Notes: generated by a model from the letters alone, not told the origin. DNA of 64,000 nucleotides from an uncultured Clostridia bacterium (GCA_934662505.1 CAKUKE010000001.1:62001-126000); one strand, 5' to 3'; counted from the first letter of the stretch, positions 26,154-35,522 are shown. Program-made: numbers and translations.

Positions 26154-27354
26154 AAGGGTTGGAAAAACCATGGTGATGCTGCGGGAATGCGTCGCCATGT
26201 CGCTGGAAAACATCCGGGGGAACAAGGTGCGTTCCTTCCTGACGGTGCTGGGCATCCTCATCGGCGTTGCAGCCGTTATTGCGCTCGTTACGACGGTGAA
26301 CGGCGTTTCCGGTTCGCTGAGCAGCAGCTTTTCCGCCATGGGCGCGGGAACGCTCACGGTTTCCGTTACGGGAAGCGACCTGAAGGAAGGGCTGGAGGAG
26401 GAAGATCTGGAGGCGTTGACGGCGCTGCCATCCGTGGCGGGGCTGACCCCTACCGTCACGCTGAATCCGCGGGTGGCCCGCGGCGGCGATTATGAGTCGG
26501 GCGTGACGGTCTCCGGGAAAAACAGCTACTATTTCCGCACCAATGATGTGGTGACCCGGGGACGGGCGCTGAATGTGATTGACGAGAGCAACCGCTCCTT
26601 TGTCTGCCTGATCAATGCGGAGATCGTGGAAAACTTTTTCTACGGGGTAAATCCCATCGGGGAAACGCTGTACATCAGCGGCATTCCCTTTACCGTGGTC
26701 GGTCTGTTTTCGGATGAAAACACGGAGAGCATTGCCAGCATGTTCTCCGGCAGCCCGGATATTCTGGTGCCCTATACGACTGCGCTGAAAATGAACAATG
26801 CAAACGTAGTGACGTCTCTGACGGTTTATCTTTCCGACGGGGAGGACTCCGAGCAGGCGTTGAACCAGATCGAAGCGGCAATGGACGCGATGTTTTCCTA
26901 CGAGGATGACTGCTTCACCATCACCGCCATGTCCAGCGTGGAGGACACCATGGAGCAGATGCTCGGCATGATGACGGCGCTGCTGGCGGGCATTGCGTCC
27001 ATCGCGCTGGTGGTGGGCGGCATCGGCATCATGAACATGATGCTGACGACCGTGACGGAACGCACGGCGGAAATTGGCCTGAAAAAGGCGCTGGGCGCGG
27101 TTCCATGGCAGATTCAGGCGCAGTTCCTCATTGAATCCTTTCTGCTTTCCATCATCGGCGGATTGTCCGGCGTGGCGCTGGGACTGCTTTTGTCCATTGT
27201 GCTGACCAATATGATGGGAACGCAGTTTGTACTGTCGGTACGTGCCATTGCATTGGGGGTGGGCTTCTCGGCGGCCGTCGGCGTCATATTCGGCTGGGCG
27301 CCCGCCCGTAAGGCCTCCAGACTGAACCCCATTGACGCGCTCAGAAGCGTGTGA
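26146..27354 (+). CDS. MacB-type ABC exporter permease (FtsX fold)
   Basis: A 402-residue permease. TM1 (about 25-47, VRSFLTVLGILIGVAAVIAL) precedes a large extracytoplasmic MacB_PCD domain (about 50-275), then three helices carrying IASIALVVGGIGIMNMML and the conserved TVTERTAEIGLKKALGA coupling motif. The tail APARKASRLNPIDALRSV is diagnostic. The ATG at 26146 is preferred over 26137 because AAGGAGG (26128-26134) is 11 nt before it but only 2 nt before the upstream ATG. Exports small molecules or peptides by the mechanotransmission mode known for MacB. Confidence 0.92.
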   Translation: MLKRVGKTMVMLRECVAMSLENIRGNKVRSFLTVLGILIGVAAVIALVTTVNGVSGSLSSSFSAMGAGTLTVSVTGSDLKEGLEEEDLEALTALPSVAGLTPTVTLNPRVARGGDYESGVTVSGKNSYYFRTNDVVTRGRALNVIDESNRSFVCLINAEIVENFFYGVNPIGETLYISGIPFTVVGLFSDENTESIASMFSGSPDILVPYTTALKMNNANVVTSLTVYLSDGEDSEQALNQIEAAMDAMFSYEDDCFTITAMSSVEDTMEQMLGMMTALLAGIASIALVVGGIGIMNMMLTTVTERTAEIGLKKALGAVPWQIQAQFLIESFLLSIIGGLSGVALGLLLSIVLTNMMGTQFVLSVRAIALGVGFSAAVGVIFGWAPARKASRLNPIDALRSV

Positions 27355-27373
27355 CCTGAAAGGAGAGTAAAAA

Positions 27374-28420
27374 ATGAAGCGCATATTTGGTATTTTGCTT
27401 TCGCTGGTTTTGCTGGCAGCGCCCGGTCTGGCGGAAAGCGTGACGCTGGAGGGAACGGTCGTGGCGACAAAGACCGTTGCCGTTTTGTCCCGCGGCGCCG
27501 GCGTGCTGGAGGAGGTGTCCGTTCAGGAGGGAGATCGGGTGGAGGCCGGACAGGAGCTGGCCGCGCTGATGTGTGATGTGACCTATGCGGAGGTCTCCGG
27601 CACGGTGAAGCTGTATGGGGAGCCCGGAGAAAGCGTGGAGACCCTGACGGAGCGGTACGGCGCCGTAGCGTACGTGACGCCGGATATTGCGTTCACCGTG
27701 TCCGCGACCACCCGGAACGCCTATGATGCGGCGGAGAACAAAATCATCCGCTCCGGCGAGACGGTCTATCTGCGGGGAACAACAGACACGGACAAGACCG
27801 GGGTGGGTATGGTGACGGTGGTCAGCGGCAGCAGCTACACGGTGGAGGTGACGGAGAGCACGCTGGAGGACGGGGATACGGTCTACATTTACCGGGACGC
27901 GGCGCTTTCTGCCGCCAGCCGTATCGGCAAGGGCACCGTGAATCATACGGAACAGGCGGCCTGCACCGGAAGCGGCGCTGTGTCGGAAATATATGTGACA
28001 GACGGCGCGCATGTGGAAGAAGGGCAGCCTCTGTTCGGTACAGTGGAAACGGACGCTTACACTCAGCGGCTGGCAAGCAGCGTGAATGGCACGGTGGCAA
28101 AGGTGCAGGCGTCCCCCGGCGATGCGGTGGAGGCGGGGACTCTGATCGCCACCGTCTACCCGGAAGATGCGCTGCGGCTGCGCGTACTGGCCAATGAAAC
28201 GGAATTGCAGGGCATTGCCTCAGGGCAGAGGGTGACCCTTTCCTTTGCGGACGGGGCGGCGGCACAGGGCGTTGTGGAGCGCATTGCGGGGAATCGGTAT
28301 ACGGCGGCTGAGGGCGAGGATATTGACGACAGCGACGTTCTCTTTGCCGTCTATGTGCAGGTGGACGGGGAGGCGACGCTTGCTTGCGGGATGACCGTAC
28401 AGGTCACGTTCACCCCGTAA
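27374..28420 (+). CDS. Second periplasmic-adaptor-like protein of the MacB operon
   Basis: A 348-residue exported protein. The signal peptide (about 1-20: KRIFGILLSLVLLAAPGLA) is followed by biotinyl-lipoyl-like hammerhead repeats (VSVQEGDRVEAGQELAALM, then IYVTDGAHVEEGQPLFG and VQASPGDAVEAGTLIATV). It is HlyD-like but divergent from the adaptor at 24412. Having two adaptors for one ATPase/permease is unusual; it may cap or stabilise the exporter, or form a mixed adaptor ring (inference). It lies 19 bp after the permease with an AAAGGAGAG site, and the operon ends at 28545. Confidence 0.75.
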   Translation: MKRIFGILLSLVLLAAPGLAESVTLEGTVVATKTVAVLSRGAGVLEEVSVQEGDRVEAGQELAALMCDVTYAEVSGTVKLYGEPGESVETLTERYGAVAYVTPDIAFTVSATTRNAYDAAENKIIRSGETVYLRGTTDTDKTGVGMVTVVSGSSYTVEVTESTLEDGDTVYIYRDAALSAASRIGKGTVNHTEQAACTGSGAVSEIYVTDGAHVEEGQPLFGTVETDAYTQRLASSVNGTVAKVQASPGDAVEAGTLIATVYPEDALRLRVLANETELQGIASGQRVTLSFADGAAAQGVVERIAGNRYTAAEGEDIDDSDVLFAVYVQVDGEATLACGMTVQVTFTP

Positions 28421-28517
28421 GGCGAAAAGGGCAGCCTACGGCAGCGCCTGACAGGACGCAAAAACGCGCGCACACCGGGCATGACCTGCCGGGTCAAATG
28501 CAGCGATCCCCGGCATG

Positions 28518-28545
28518 GCAGGGCGTGAAAACGCCCTGCTTTTTT
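28518..28545 (+). terminator. Terminator of the MacB-type operon
   Basis: GCAGGGCGT (28518-28526), loop GAAA, ACGCCCTGC (28531-28539), then six T. It insulates the CRISPR locus from the upstream operon. Confidence 0.93.
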
Positions 28546-28644
28546 GTGTGAAAAAAGAAGATCTCTGGCTCTCTTTCGTTTTCATATGCAAAGGGCTTAA
28601 TACAGTCCGAGCCGCTGTTGCCATAGGAAAATCAGCAATGATAC

Positions 28645-28673
28645 TTGACAAAGAAAGAGAAGCACGTTACAAT
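28645..28673 (+). promoter_or_regulatory. tracrRNA promoter
   Basis: TTGACA (28645-28650), 17-bp spacer, TACAAT (28668-28673). Transcription would start near 28680, directly at the anti-repeat. Confidence 0.85.
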
Positions 28674-28679
28674 GATTAT

Positions 28680-28771
28680 ACCATCTGGAATGGTGTAGTG
28701 AAGTCAAAACAAAGGATTTTCCTTCACCGATTGCGAGCCTTTAGAGGCTCCGCCGCGAAAGCGGCTTTTTT
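28680..28771 (+). ncRNA. tracrRNA of the type II-A CRISPR system
   Basis: The anti-repeat lies at 28681-28710. CCATCTGGAATG (28681-28692) pairs perfectly with repeat bases 16-27. GTGTAGT (28693-28699) pairs with repeat ACTATGT including three wobble pairs. GAAG (28700-28703) is bulged. TCAAAAC (28704-28710) pairs with the repeat's first seven bases. Downstream are three hairpins: AAGG/CCTT near 28712-28724, GAGCC/GGCTC (28735-28750), and the terminator GCCGC-GAAA-GCGGC (28752-28765) with six T. With the promoter at 28645 this gives a transcript of about 92 nt. Base pairing and position just upstream of cas9 make the call firm. Confidence 0.92.
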
Positions 28772-28842
28772 CATAAATCGATATATTACAGCTTGATCCT
28801 GTTCAGCAATTCAGCCTTGCGTAAAGAAAGAAGGGAAAATAC

Positions 28843-31800
28843 GTGGGAAAAGTCTGTAGCGTGGGATTGGACATCGGTACGAGTTCTGTTGGATATGCGC
28901 TTTTGGATGAAAGAGGACGGTTGCTGCGTTATCACAAACAGCCGATCTATGGCTCCGTTTTGTTTGATAGTGCAGAAACGGCAGAAAAGCGACGAATGAA
29001 CCGTTCGACACGCCGCCGTCTGGAACGTAAGAAAGCGCGAATCAAGTTATTGCAGAGATTGGTGGAAGAAGATGTCTGCGCGGTTGATTCTGAGTTTTTT
29101 CACCGCTTGAATGAATCATTTCTTTTGCCCGAAGACTGCAAATACGACAAGCTTTATTTGAAACTGCCTAAGACGTTGTTTACTGATGGAACGGTTTCTG
29201 TTGACTCTTTCTGTTCAGATGCACCGACGATTTATCATATTCGAAAGGAGCTTGTGGAGCAACATCGGCAGGCAGATATTCGCTATGTCTATCTGGCGAT
29301 GCACCATATTATCAAATATCGCGGGCACTTCCTGATGGAAGGACAGAAGCTGGCACAGAACACGGAAAACTGGTCGGAAAAAATGCAACAGCTTCTGGAT
29401 GTGCTGACGGATCCGACTGGATTAGCCTGCGAATTTCAAACAGCAGATCATGCGGCGGAGAAACTGTGCGAGGCGCTTGCCGACCATACAGTTCGTGGAA
29501 GCGAACGCGTCGAGAAAATCATTGATCTGCTGTATAAAGGAAAGAGCAAAGAGGCCAGAAATGCGGCGAAGGCACTGGCTTTGCTGCTTGCAGGCTATAC
29601 CGGTTATCTCATGGCACTTTTGAAATTTGAAGGACAGGATGGACTGCCTGAGAAGATGTCATTGGGTATGCCTGATTTCGATGAAGAAGCATATTTATCC
29701 TGCATGACGGAAGAACAGGCAGAAGCCTTTTCGTTGATCGTTGCGCTGTATCGCTGGCAGCTTTTTGCGGAAATGCGGAAAAATGGGGAAACGCTTTCCA
29801 GTATGATGGTGGCGCGTTATGAAAAGCACAAGGAAGACCTGAAGCGTTTGAAAAAATGGGTCAAGGCATATCACCCAGATGAATATCGTGCCCTTTTTTG
29901 CGATGATAATGATCCTTCCGGCTATGCTGCATATACAGATCACCTCTCCAAGCCGAACAGCTTTGAAAAAGAAAAGATGAAGCGCTGCAGGCAGCAGGGA
30001 TCAAAGAACGGCGCCGATGCAGAAGGATTCTATAAAAGGTGCGAGAGAATACTGAAGGCGGATGAAATTGATTTGCCTGAAGAAGCAAAGGCAGAAGCGA
30101 AAGAAATGCTCAGTGATATGGAAGAAGCCAATGGCTTTCTGCCGCTTCAGCGGATCAATTTGAACGGACAGATCCCCAATCAGTTTCAAGCAGAAGAACT
30201 GGAAAAAATCATTGAAAATCAGGGACAATTCTATCCGACCCTCAGGCAGAACGCAGAGAAGATCCTCAGCCTTTGCACATTCCGGCTGCCGTATTATGTT
30301 GGTCCGCTTTATCGGGATGAAAACAGTCCGTTTCAGACGTGGATTGAACGGGATAAGACGCAGAAAGCATATCCCTGGAATTTTTTCGACGTGATTCATC
30401 AGACGGAAACGGCGATGGGCTTTATCGAAAAACGAACCAGTTTCTGCACCTATTTGCCGACTGAGGATGTATTGCCTCTCCATTCATTATTGTATGAGGA
30501 ATACCTTGTTCTGGATGAATTGAACCGTGTTCGTATTCAAAATGATCTCATCAGTGATGCAAGACTGAAAAAGCGGATCATGGATGAACTGTTTGCCAGA
30601 CGCAAAACAGTTTCGTGCAGAGAGCTTGCAAAATGGCTTCGCGAAAACACATTATATACTGAGACAACTGAGGATGATATTACTGGCACACATGAGCCCG
30701 GCAAATTTGCGGCCAGTCTGCGCACACGTTTTGATTTTGAAACGAATGGATTTGCTGTCAACCCACAGAACATGGAAATGCTGGAAAACCTGGTGCGCTG
30801 GAGTACGATTTTTGAGGATCGCAGTATTCTGGTAAAGCTGATTGAAAAGCAGTACCCTGAGATTACACCCAAACAGCGCGATTTTCTGAAGCAAAGACGT
30901 TACACGGGGTGGGGACGTCTGAGCCGGAAGTTGCTGGACGGTATAATGGGTGAGTGTCAAAACGCACCGGCAACGGTCATGGACGTGATGCGTGCCACAA
31001 ACGACAATCTGCAGCGTGTGCTGAGTAATAAAAAATACCGTTTTCAGGAGCAGATCGAGGCGATCAGAACAGCGAAAAAAGAAACCGAGATTTCTTATGA
31101 CGAGGTTGCCGCATTGCCGTGTTCACCCGCATTACGGCGCGGCATCTGGACGGCTGTCCGAATCGTGCGCGAACTTGCGGCACATCTGCAAACCCATGGT
31201 GGTTATCAACTGCGTTCTATTTATATCGAAAATACCCGCGAAGAATTGCCGAAGAATCAGAAAAAAAGGACCGATCCGCGGCTGCGGCAGATCGAACAGG
31301 CGTATAAAGATTTAAAGAATCAGAAAGATGTTCCGTCGGAATGCCGCAAGGCTCTGGAGCACTGTCAAAAGGAGAAGAAACTGGATGATCGCCAGTATCT
31401 GTATTTGATGCAGCTGGGGAAGTGTATGTATAGCGGGAAACCCCTTGAATTCGATCATCTTGAAGCGACGACACAGGTCGACCATATTCTGCCGCGATGC
31501 TATATCCCGGATGACTCACTTGAAAACCGGGTACTTGTTCTGTCGGGTGAAAACCAGCGCAAAGCGGATGATAAACTGCTGGATGAAAGCATTTGTCGAC
31601 ATCAGGAGGAGTGGTGGCGGCATTTGCGCAGACAGGGTCTTATTGGCGATAAGAAATTGAAGAATCTTTTGCGCAGAAAAGTAACGGATGATGAAAAATG
31701 CGGGTTCATTGCACGACAGCTTGTGGAAACAAGTCAGATCGTCCAGCATGTGACGGACTTGTTCAAAGCGCATTATCCGCAGGTTCACGTCCGCGGGATC

Positions 31801-32958
31801 AAGGCCGGGCTGTCGTCTGAACTGCGGGCAAAGTATGGATTATATAAAATTCGGGAGCTTAACGATTTGCATCATGCATACGATGCTTTTCTTGCAGCAA
31901 CCGTGGGGAATTTTGTGGAGCGCTTTGTTCCATATCTGGACGATGAACCGAGTGCAAGTGTCAGGAGGGAAAAACTGAAAAAACTGTATGGCAATCATTT
32001 CGATGGCAATGCGAAGCATGGCGTGATCCTGACCGCGTTTCAGCGTGATCAATTGGAAGAGGAGACGGGCGATATTCTCCGGAGCGCACAGGAAGATATT
32101 TGCTATTTGAAGGAAGTCTGGGGGTATCATGACGGACATGTGGTCTATCTGAAACGGGAAAAATCAGGAGAATTCTGGGAAGCATCCTGTTACCGGGCGG
32201 GAAGCGCCAGTGCCAAAAGGCCGCTAAAAAAGGGGCTTTTTTGCGCGCATTACGGGGGCTTTGATGGAATTCAGCCGGCGTTTATGGCGGCGATCCAATT
32301 CCAGCAGAAAAAGAAAAGGTATCGTAAGGTTGTTGGCATACCGCTTTATGCGAATATTCATGGACAGCAGCAGGCAGCGCAGGTGCAGACTTATGTGGCG
32401 CAGAGGATACCAGAAGCTGAAGTGATTCGTCCGCGCATTTTGATAAATCAACTCATGGAATGGGAAGGAAACAGGTTTCTTCTCCGCGGCGGGCAGACGA
32501 TGGATGCTTTTTCTGATTCGGGAAGTCAGGTTCGAATGACAATTGGAAATGGTAAGCAGCTTTTTGTTTCGGGTAAGGATATGACCACCATTGCACAGCT
32601 TTTGCAGGACAGGGAAAAGCCTCCCAAGGTAGAGGCTTTGCGGCAGCTGGTTCTCCATCTGCTGGATAAATTCAGAATACAGTATCCCTGCTACTATGAA
32701 AAGTGTGCAGACAGAGATATTCGCGATATTCAGAAAAGGTTGGAAGAGCCAGAGAATATGACAATGGACGAGTGGAAGTCTCTGGTTGCCGATTTGCTGG
32801 ATGTGATGGGAAAACAGATTACCAAGCGGATATGGATCAAGTGTTCTGATTTGCGTGTAAGAATGATACCTGATCAGAACGTTACCCTGATAGACCAATC
32901 CATCACAGGGCTGTATGAAAAGAGGACAAAGCTATGGCAGGATTCCGAACAGTTGTGA
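28843..32958 (+). CDS. cas9: CRISPR-associated endonuclease Cas9 (type II-A)
   Basis: A 1371-residue RNA-guided DNA endonuclease. RuvC-I holds Asp10 in VGLDIGTSSVGYALL. The arginine-rich bridge helix (RRMNRSTRRRLERKKARIK) follows. RuvC-II holds Glu796 in IYIENTREE. HNH holds His881 in VDHILPRCYIPDDSLENR, with Asn904 in the GEN motif. RuvC-III holds His1011 and Asp1014 in HHAYDAFLAATVG. All nuclease residues are intact, and the length matches type II-A enzymes such as that of Streptococcus pyogenes (1368). The start is GTG at 28843, after AAGAAGGG. It overlaps cas1 by 25 bp. It cleaves DNA matching the spacers using crRNA and tracrRNA. The PAM cannot be read from sequence. Confidence 0.97.
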   Translation: MGKVCSVGLDIGTSSVGYALLDERGRLLRYHKQPIYGSVLFDSAETAEKRRMNRSTRRRLERKKARIKLLQRLVEEDVCAVDSEFFHRLNESFLLPEDCKYDKLYLKLPKTLFTDGTVSVDSFCSDAPTIYHIRKELVEQHRQADIRYVYLAMHHIIKYRGHFLMEGQKLAQNTENWSEKMQQLLDVLTDPTGLACEFQTADHAAEKLCEALADHTVRGSERVEKIIDLLYKGKSKEARNAAKALALLLAGYTGYLMALLKFEGQDGLPEKMSLGMPDFDEEAYLSCMTEEQAEAFSLIVALYRWQLFAEMRKNGETLSSMMVARYEKHKEDLKRLKKWVKAYHPDEYRALFCDDNDPSGYAAYTDHLSKPNSFEKEKMKRCRQQGSKNGADAEGFYKRCERILKADEIDLPEEAKAEAKEMLSDMEEANGFLPLQRINLNGQIPNQFQAEELEKIIENQGQFYPTLRQNAEKILSLCTFRLPYYVGPLYRDENSPFQTWIERDKTQKAYPWNFFDVIHQTETAMGFIEKRTSFCTYLPTEDVLPLHSLLYEEYLVLDELNRVRIQNDLISDARLKKRIMDELFARRKTVSCRELAKWLRENTLYTETTEDDITGTHEPGKFAASLRTRFDFETNGFAVNPQNMEMLENLVRWSTIFEDRSILVKLIEKQYPEITPKQRDFLKQRRYTGWGRLSRKLLDGIMGECQNAPATVMDVMRATNDNLQRVLSNKKYRFQEQIEAIRTAKKETEISYDEVAALPCSPALRRGIWTAVRIVRELAAHLQTHGGYQLRSIYIENTREELPKNQKKRTDPRLRQIEQAYKDLKNQKDVPSECRKALEHCQKEKKLDDRQYLYLMQLGKCMYSGKPLEFDHLEATTQVDHILPRCYIPDDSLENRVLVLSGENQRKADDKLLDESICRHQEEWWRHLRRQGLIGDKKLKNLLRRKVTDDEKCGFIARQLVETSQIVQHVTDLFKAHYPQVHVRGIKAGLSSELRAKYGLYKIRELNDLHHAYDAFLAATVGNFVERFVPYLDDEPSASVRREKLKKLYGNHFDGNAKHGVILTAFQRDQLEEETGDILRSAQEDICYLKEVWGYHDGHVVYLKREKSGEFWEASCYRAGSASAKRPLKKGLFCAHYGGFDGIQPAFMAAIQFQQKKKRYRKVVGIPLYANIHGQQQAAQVQTYVAQRIPEAEVIRPRILINQLMEWEGNRFLLRGGQTMDAFSDSGSQVRMTIGNGKQLFVSGKDMTTIAQLLQDREKPPKVEALRQLVLHLLDKFRIQYPCYYEKCADRDIRDIQKRLEEPENMTMDEWKSLVADLLDVMGKQITKRIWIKCSDLRVRMIPDQNVTLIDQSITGLYEKRTKLWQDSEQL

Positions 32959-33839
32959 TTCAGCATCCCTGTAAGCTGACCTATAAGGACGGTTTTCTGA
33001 TTATTCGCGGAGATGAGGTACGAACCGTCCATCTTTCGGAACTGCACACGCTGATTCTTGACACAACGATGGTTACGCTGACGGGCTATCTGGTGTGCGA
33101 ACTTCTAAAGGAAAAGGTCAGCATGATCTTCTGTGATGAGAAGCGTAATCCCTGCGGGCAGGTGATTCCTTGCGAAGGAAGCCATGATACGGCGGCACGG
33201 ATGATGGCGCAGGCAAGGTGGAGCGATGAGCGCAAGGCATTTCTGTGGCAGTCGATCATTCGCCGGAAAATTCTGAATCAGGCAGGCGTGATGCAGGAGG
33301 TATCCGCAGAGGCTGCGAGGCAGATAGCAGCCTTTTCGGACTGCGTTATGCCGGGAGATGCCACGAATCGCGAGGGGCATGCGGCGAAGGTCTATTTCAA
33401 CCGGGTCTATGGCGCGGATTTCTCCCGGGAACTGAAAAGCGACCGCAATGCAGCGCTGAACTATGGTTATGCATTGCTGCTTTCCTGTTTCAATAAGGAG
33501 ATTACGGCGCGTGGTTATGCAACCCAGTTGGGCATTCACCATCGGAATGCGTATAACCCCTTCAATTTGGCATCCGATTTGATGGAAACGTTCCGCTTTC
33601 TGGTGGATGAGGCTGTGCTGCATCAGGGGGAGCGTGCATTTGACAAGGATTACAAGTGCGAATTGCTCAGTATTATGAATGCGGAGGTCATGTATCAACA
33701 GCAGAAAGTGTACGTGAGTACGGCGATTGCCCGCTACGTGCGGAATGCGACGGATTACCTTGACGGTCAGGGTGAGTGGACGGAAGGAATGCTGATGCGC
33801 TATGAGGATGCGAGCCATGCGAGTCATCGTGATGTTTGA
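32934..33839 (+). CDS. cas1: CRISPR integrase Cas1 (type II)
   Basis: A 301-residue integrase that, with Cas2, inserts new spacers at the leader end. Catalytic residues by alignment with type II Cas1 are Glu147 in NREGHAAKVYF, His203 in GIHHRNAYNPF and Glu218 in SDLMETFRFL. It starts inside the cas9 3' end (25-bp overlap) and overlaps cas2 by 38 bp, so the four cas genes are translationally coupled. No truncation. Confidence 0.96.
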   Translation: MAGFRTVVIQHPCKLTYKDGFLIIRGDEVRTVHLSELHTLILDTTMVTLTGYLVCELLKEKVSMIFCDEKRNPCGQVIPCEGSHDTAARMMAQARWSDERKAFLWQSIIRRKILNQAGVMQEVSAEAARQIAAFSDCVMPGDATNREGHAAKVYFNRVYGADFSRELKSDRNAALNYGYALLLSCFNKEITARGYATQLGIHHRNAYNPFNLASDLMETFRFLVDEAVLHQGERAFDKDYKCELLSIMNAEVMYQQQKVYVSTAIARYVRNATDYLDGQGEWTEGMLMRYEDASHASHRDV

Positions 33840-34122
33840 TTTGCCTGTTGTGACTGCAGAAGAACGGTCTGCGTACAACCGATTCCGCAGGGATCTGATC
33901 AAAGAGGGCTTTCTGATGATGCAGGAATCCGTTTACTGCAAGCTGGCCATCAATGCGGTGTCTGCAGAGCTTGTGAAGCAGCGCGTGAACCGGATCAAGC
34001 CGTCGAAGGGAGTGATTCAGCTGCTGATTGTTACTGAAAAGCAGTATAGCCAAATTGAATACCTGTTAGGCGGCCCTCAGGAGAAGCAGCTTGATGATAC
34101 AGAAAGGCTGTGGTTCTTTTGA
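33802..34122 (+). CDS. cas2: CRISPR-associated protein Cas2
   Basis: A 106-residue ferredoxin-fold protein, the structural partner of Cas1 in spacer acquisition. It has the first-strand motif MRVIVMFDLPVVTAEER, then FLMMQESVYCKL and LLIVTEKQYSQIEYL. Two starts are possible: ATG 33802 (MRMRAMRVIVMF) or ATG 33817, which has GAGG 9 nt upstream. The longer one resembles the extended N-terminus of some type II-A Cas2 proteins and is kept. It overlaps both cas1 and csn2. Confidence 0.94.
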   Translation: MRMRAMRVIVMFDLPVVTAEERSAYNRFRRDLIKEGFLMMQESVYCKLAINAVSAELVKQRVNRIKPSKGVIQLLIVTEKQYSQIEYLLGGPQEKQLDDTERLWFF

Positions 34123-34814
34123 TCTTACGAAATATCAGCTTTGAAAATGATCTGCCAATTGAGGAAGACCATGTTTCATCGGTTCAGATTTCCTCGCCAC
34201 ATTTGTATGCGCGGGCTGTGCAGAGCTTTCTGGCATTGGAAAGCGGAGAACCGCCTTTAGAGAACTTCCTTTTTCTGGAACAGGGCGAAACGCTGGATGC
34301 ATCGAAACTGCTTTCTGTCGTATCCGATCCGTTCCAGATAGACTTTTCCGGGAAAAAAATCACAACGGCACTTTATGGCGAAATAAATCGGTTGATTCAG
34401 AGAGAGCCGATGCGTCAGGGACAATGGGAAAGACAGATGATCCAATTGATGGAGCTGATTCAGAACGTCAGCCGAGATATACCGCTGGAAATCGTGATGC
34501 CGGATGAAATGACAGTGCAGGATGCCTGCAAAGCATTTGGCGTTCAGCTTGATTGCCCATGCGACACTTCACCGTTGGTGCGTATCTGTAAGTTCATGGA
34601 CATTCATGCAGAATGGATGCCGAAGAAACTGCTGGTTCTTTGCAACATGGACAATTATTTTTCAGATGAGGACTGGCAGGAAATCATCAAGTATGCCTGT
34701 TACACAAAAGTGAAGTTGCTGCTGGTGTTTCGCGACCCGGGGCTGCCAATCCATACGCGGGAAATACGGTGGCAGATCGATCAGAATTTTGATGACAGAA
34801 TCATCAGGGTATGA
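34119..34814 (+). CDS. csn2: Csn2 spacer-acquisition protein (type II-A marker)
   Basis: About 231 residues. The call rests on position after cas2, a length like known Csn2 (about 220), and the C-terminal KKLLVLCNMDNYFSDEDW then KVKLLLVFRD, which parallels the KKLLIFVNSGAFL and TVLFLEP strands of streptococcal Csn2. Csn2 is a Ca2+-dependent ring that binds DNA ends during spacer acquisition. The start is best placed at TTG 34119, overlapping the cas2 stop (TTGA) and 11 nt after AGAAAGG (34101-34107). The in-frame GTG at 34110 is too close to that site. The N-terminal half is divergent, so the family match is by overall pattern. Confidence 0.87.
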   Translation: MILRNISFENDLPIEEDHVSSVQISSPHLYARAVQSFLALESGEPPLENFLFLEQGETLDASKLLSVVSDPFQIDFSGKKITTALYGEINRLIQREPMRQGQWERQMIQLMELIQNVSRDIPLEIVMPDEMTVQDACKAFGVQLDCPCDTSPLVRICKFMDIHAEWMPKKLLVLCNMDNYFSDEDWQEIIKYACYTKVKLLLVFRDPGLPIHTREIRWQIDQNFDDRIIRV

Positions 34815-34820
34815 TACAAT
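34792..34820 (+). promoter_or_regulatory. Leader/pre-crRNA promoter inside the csn2 3' end
   Basis: ATGACA (34792-34797), 17-bp spacer, TACAAT (34815-34820). Transcription would start near 34827, about 60 bp before the first repeat. The leader is 34815-34889. Confidence 0.65.
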
Positions 34821-34889
34821 AATAACAAAGGGAATCACTTGGAAGGCAGCGGTTCACGACCGAAAAAGTTCCTGCTTCATGGATTTGAG

Positions 34890-35522
34890 GTTTTGGAACT
34901 ATGTCATTCCAGATGGTTCCATTACAAAAATGGTTAGAATCTGTAACAACTTTTATGTTTTGGAACTATGTCATTCCAGATGGTTCCATTACGTGCGCGG
35001 AGCTGGAAATACTGTACCCTGAGTTTTGGAACTATGTCATTCCAGATGGTTCCATTACCAGCAGATTTTATCAGAGGTATCTCCTTAAGTTTTGGAACTA
35101 TGTCATTCCAGATGGTTCCATTACTATAGCCCTGCCCGTATTTGTTCAGGTTGTCGTTTTGGAACTATGTCATTCCAGATGGTTCCATTACATGTCGCAG
35201 AGCCGAAAAATTCTTTCTCGTGTTTTGGAACTATGTCATTCCAGATGGTTCCATTACTACACGACATCGACACAAGCCTCCCGGCGAGTTTTGGAACTAT
35301 GTCATTCCAGATGGTTCCATTACAGCGTTAAATGACAAGTATAACGATGAAGTGTTTTGGAACTATGTCATTCCAGATGGTTCCATTACACAAGGCATTT
35401 TTAACCTACGCATGGGGCGTGTTTTGGAACTATGTCATTCCAGATGGTTCCATTACGAACATTGATTTCCACAGCACCTACCGCTTGTTTTGGAACTATG
35501 TCATTCCAGATGGTTCTGCTTT
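34890..35522 (+). CRISPR. Type II-A CRISPR array, ten repeats and nine spacers
   Basis: The 36-bp repeat begins GTTTTGGAACTATG and ends GGTTCCATTAC. Repeats start at 34890, 34957, 35023, 35089, 35156, 35222, 35288, 35354, 35421 and 35487. The first nine are identical. The tenth keeps about 30 bases and then diverges to TGCTTT, marking the leader-distal end, so the leader is on the csn2 side. Spacers are 30 bp (six) or 31 bp (three: those starting 34926, 35125 and 35390), and all are different. The repeat's 5' 27 bases pair with the tracrRNA anti-repeat. No spacer source can be named without a search. Confidence 0.98.
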
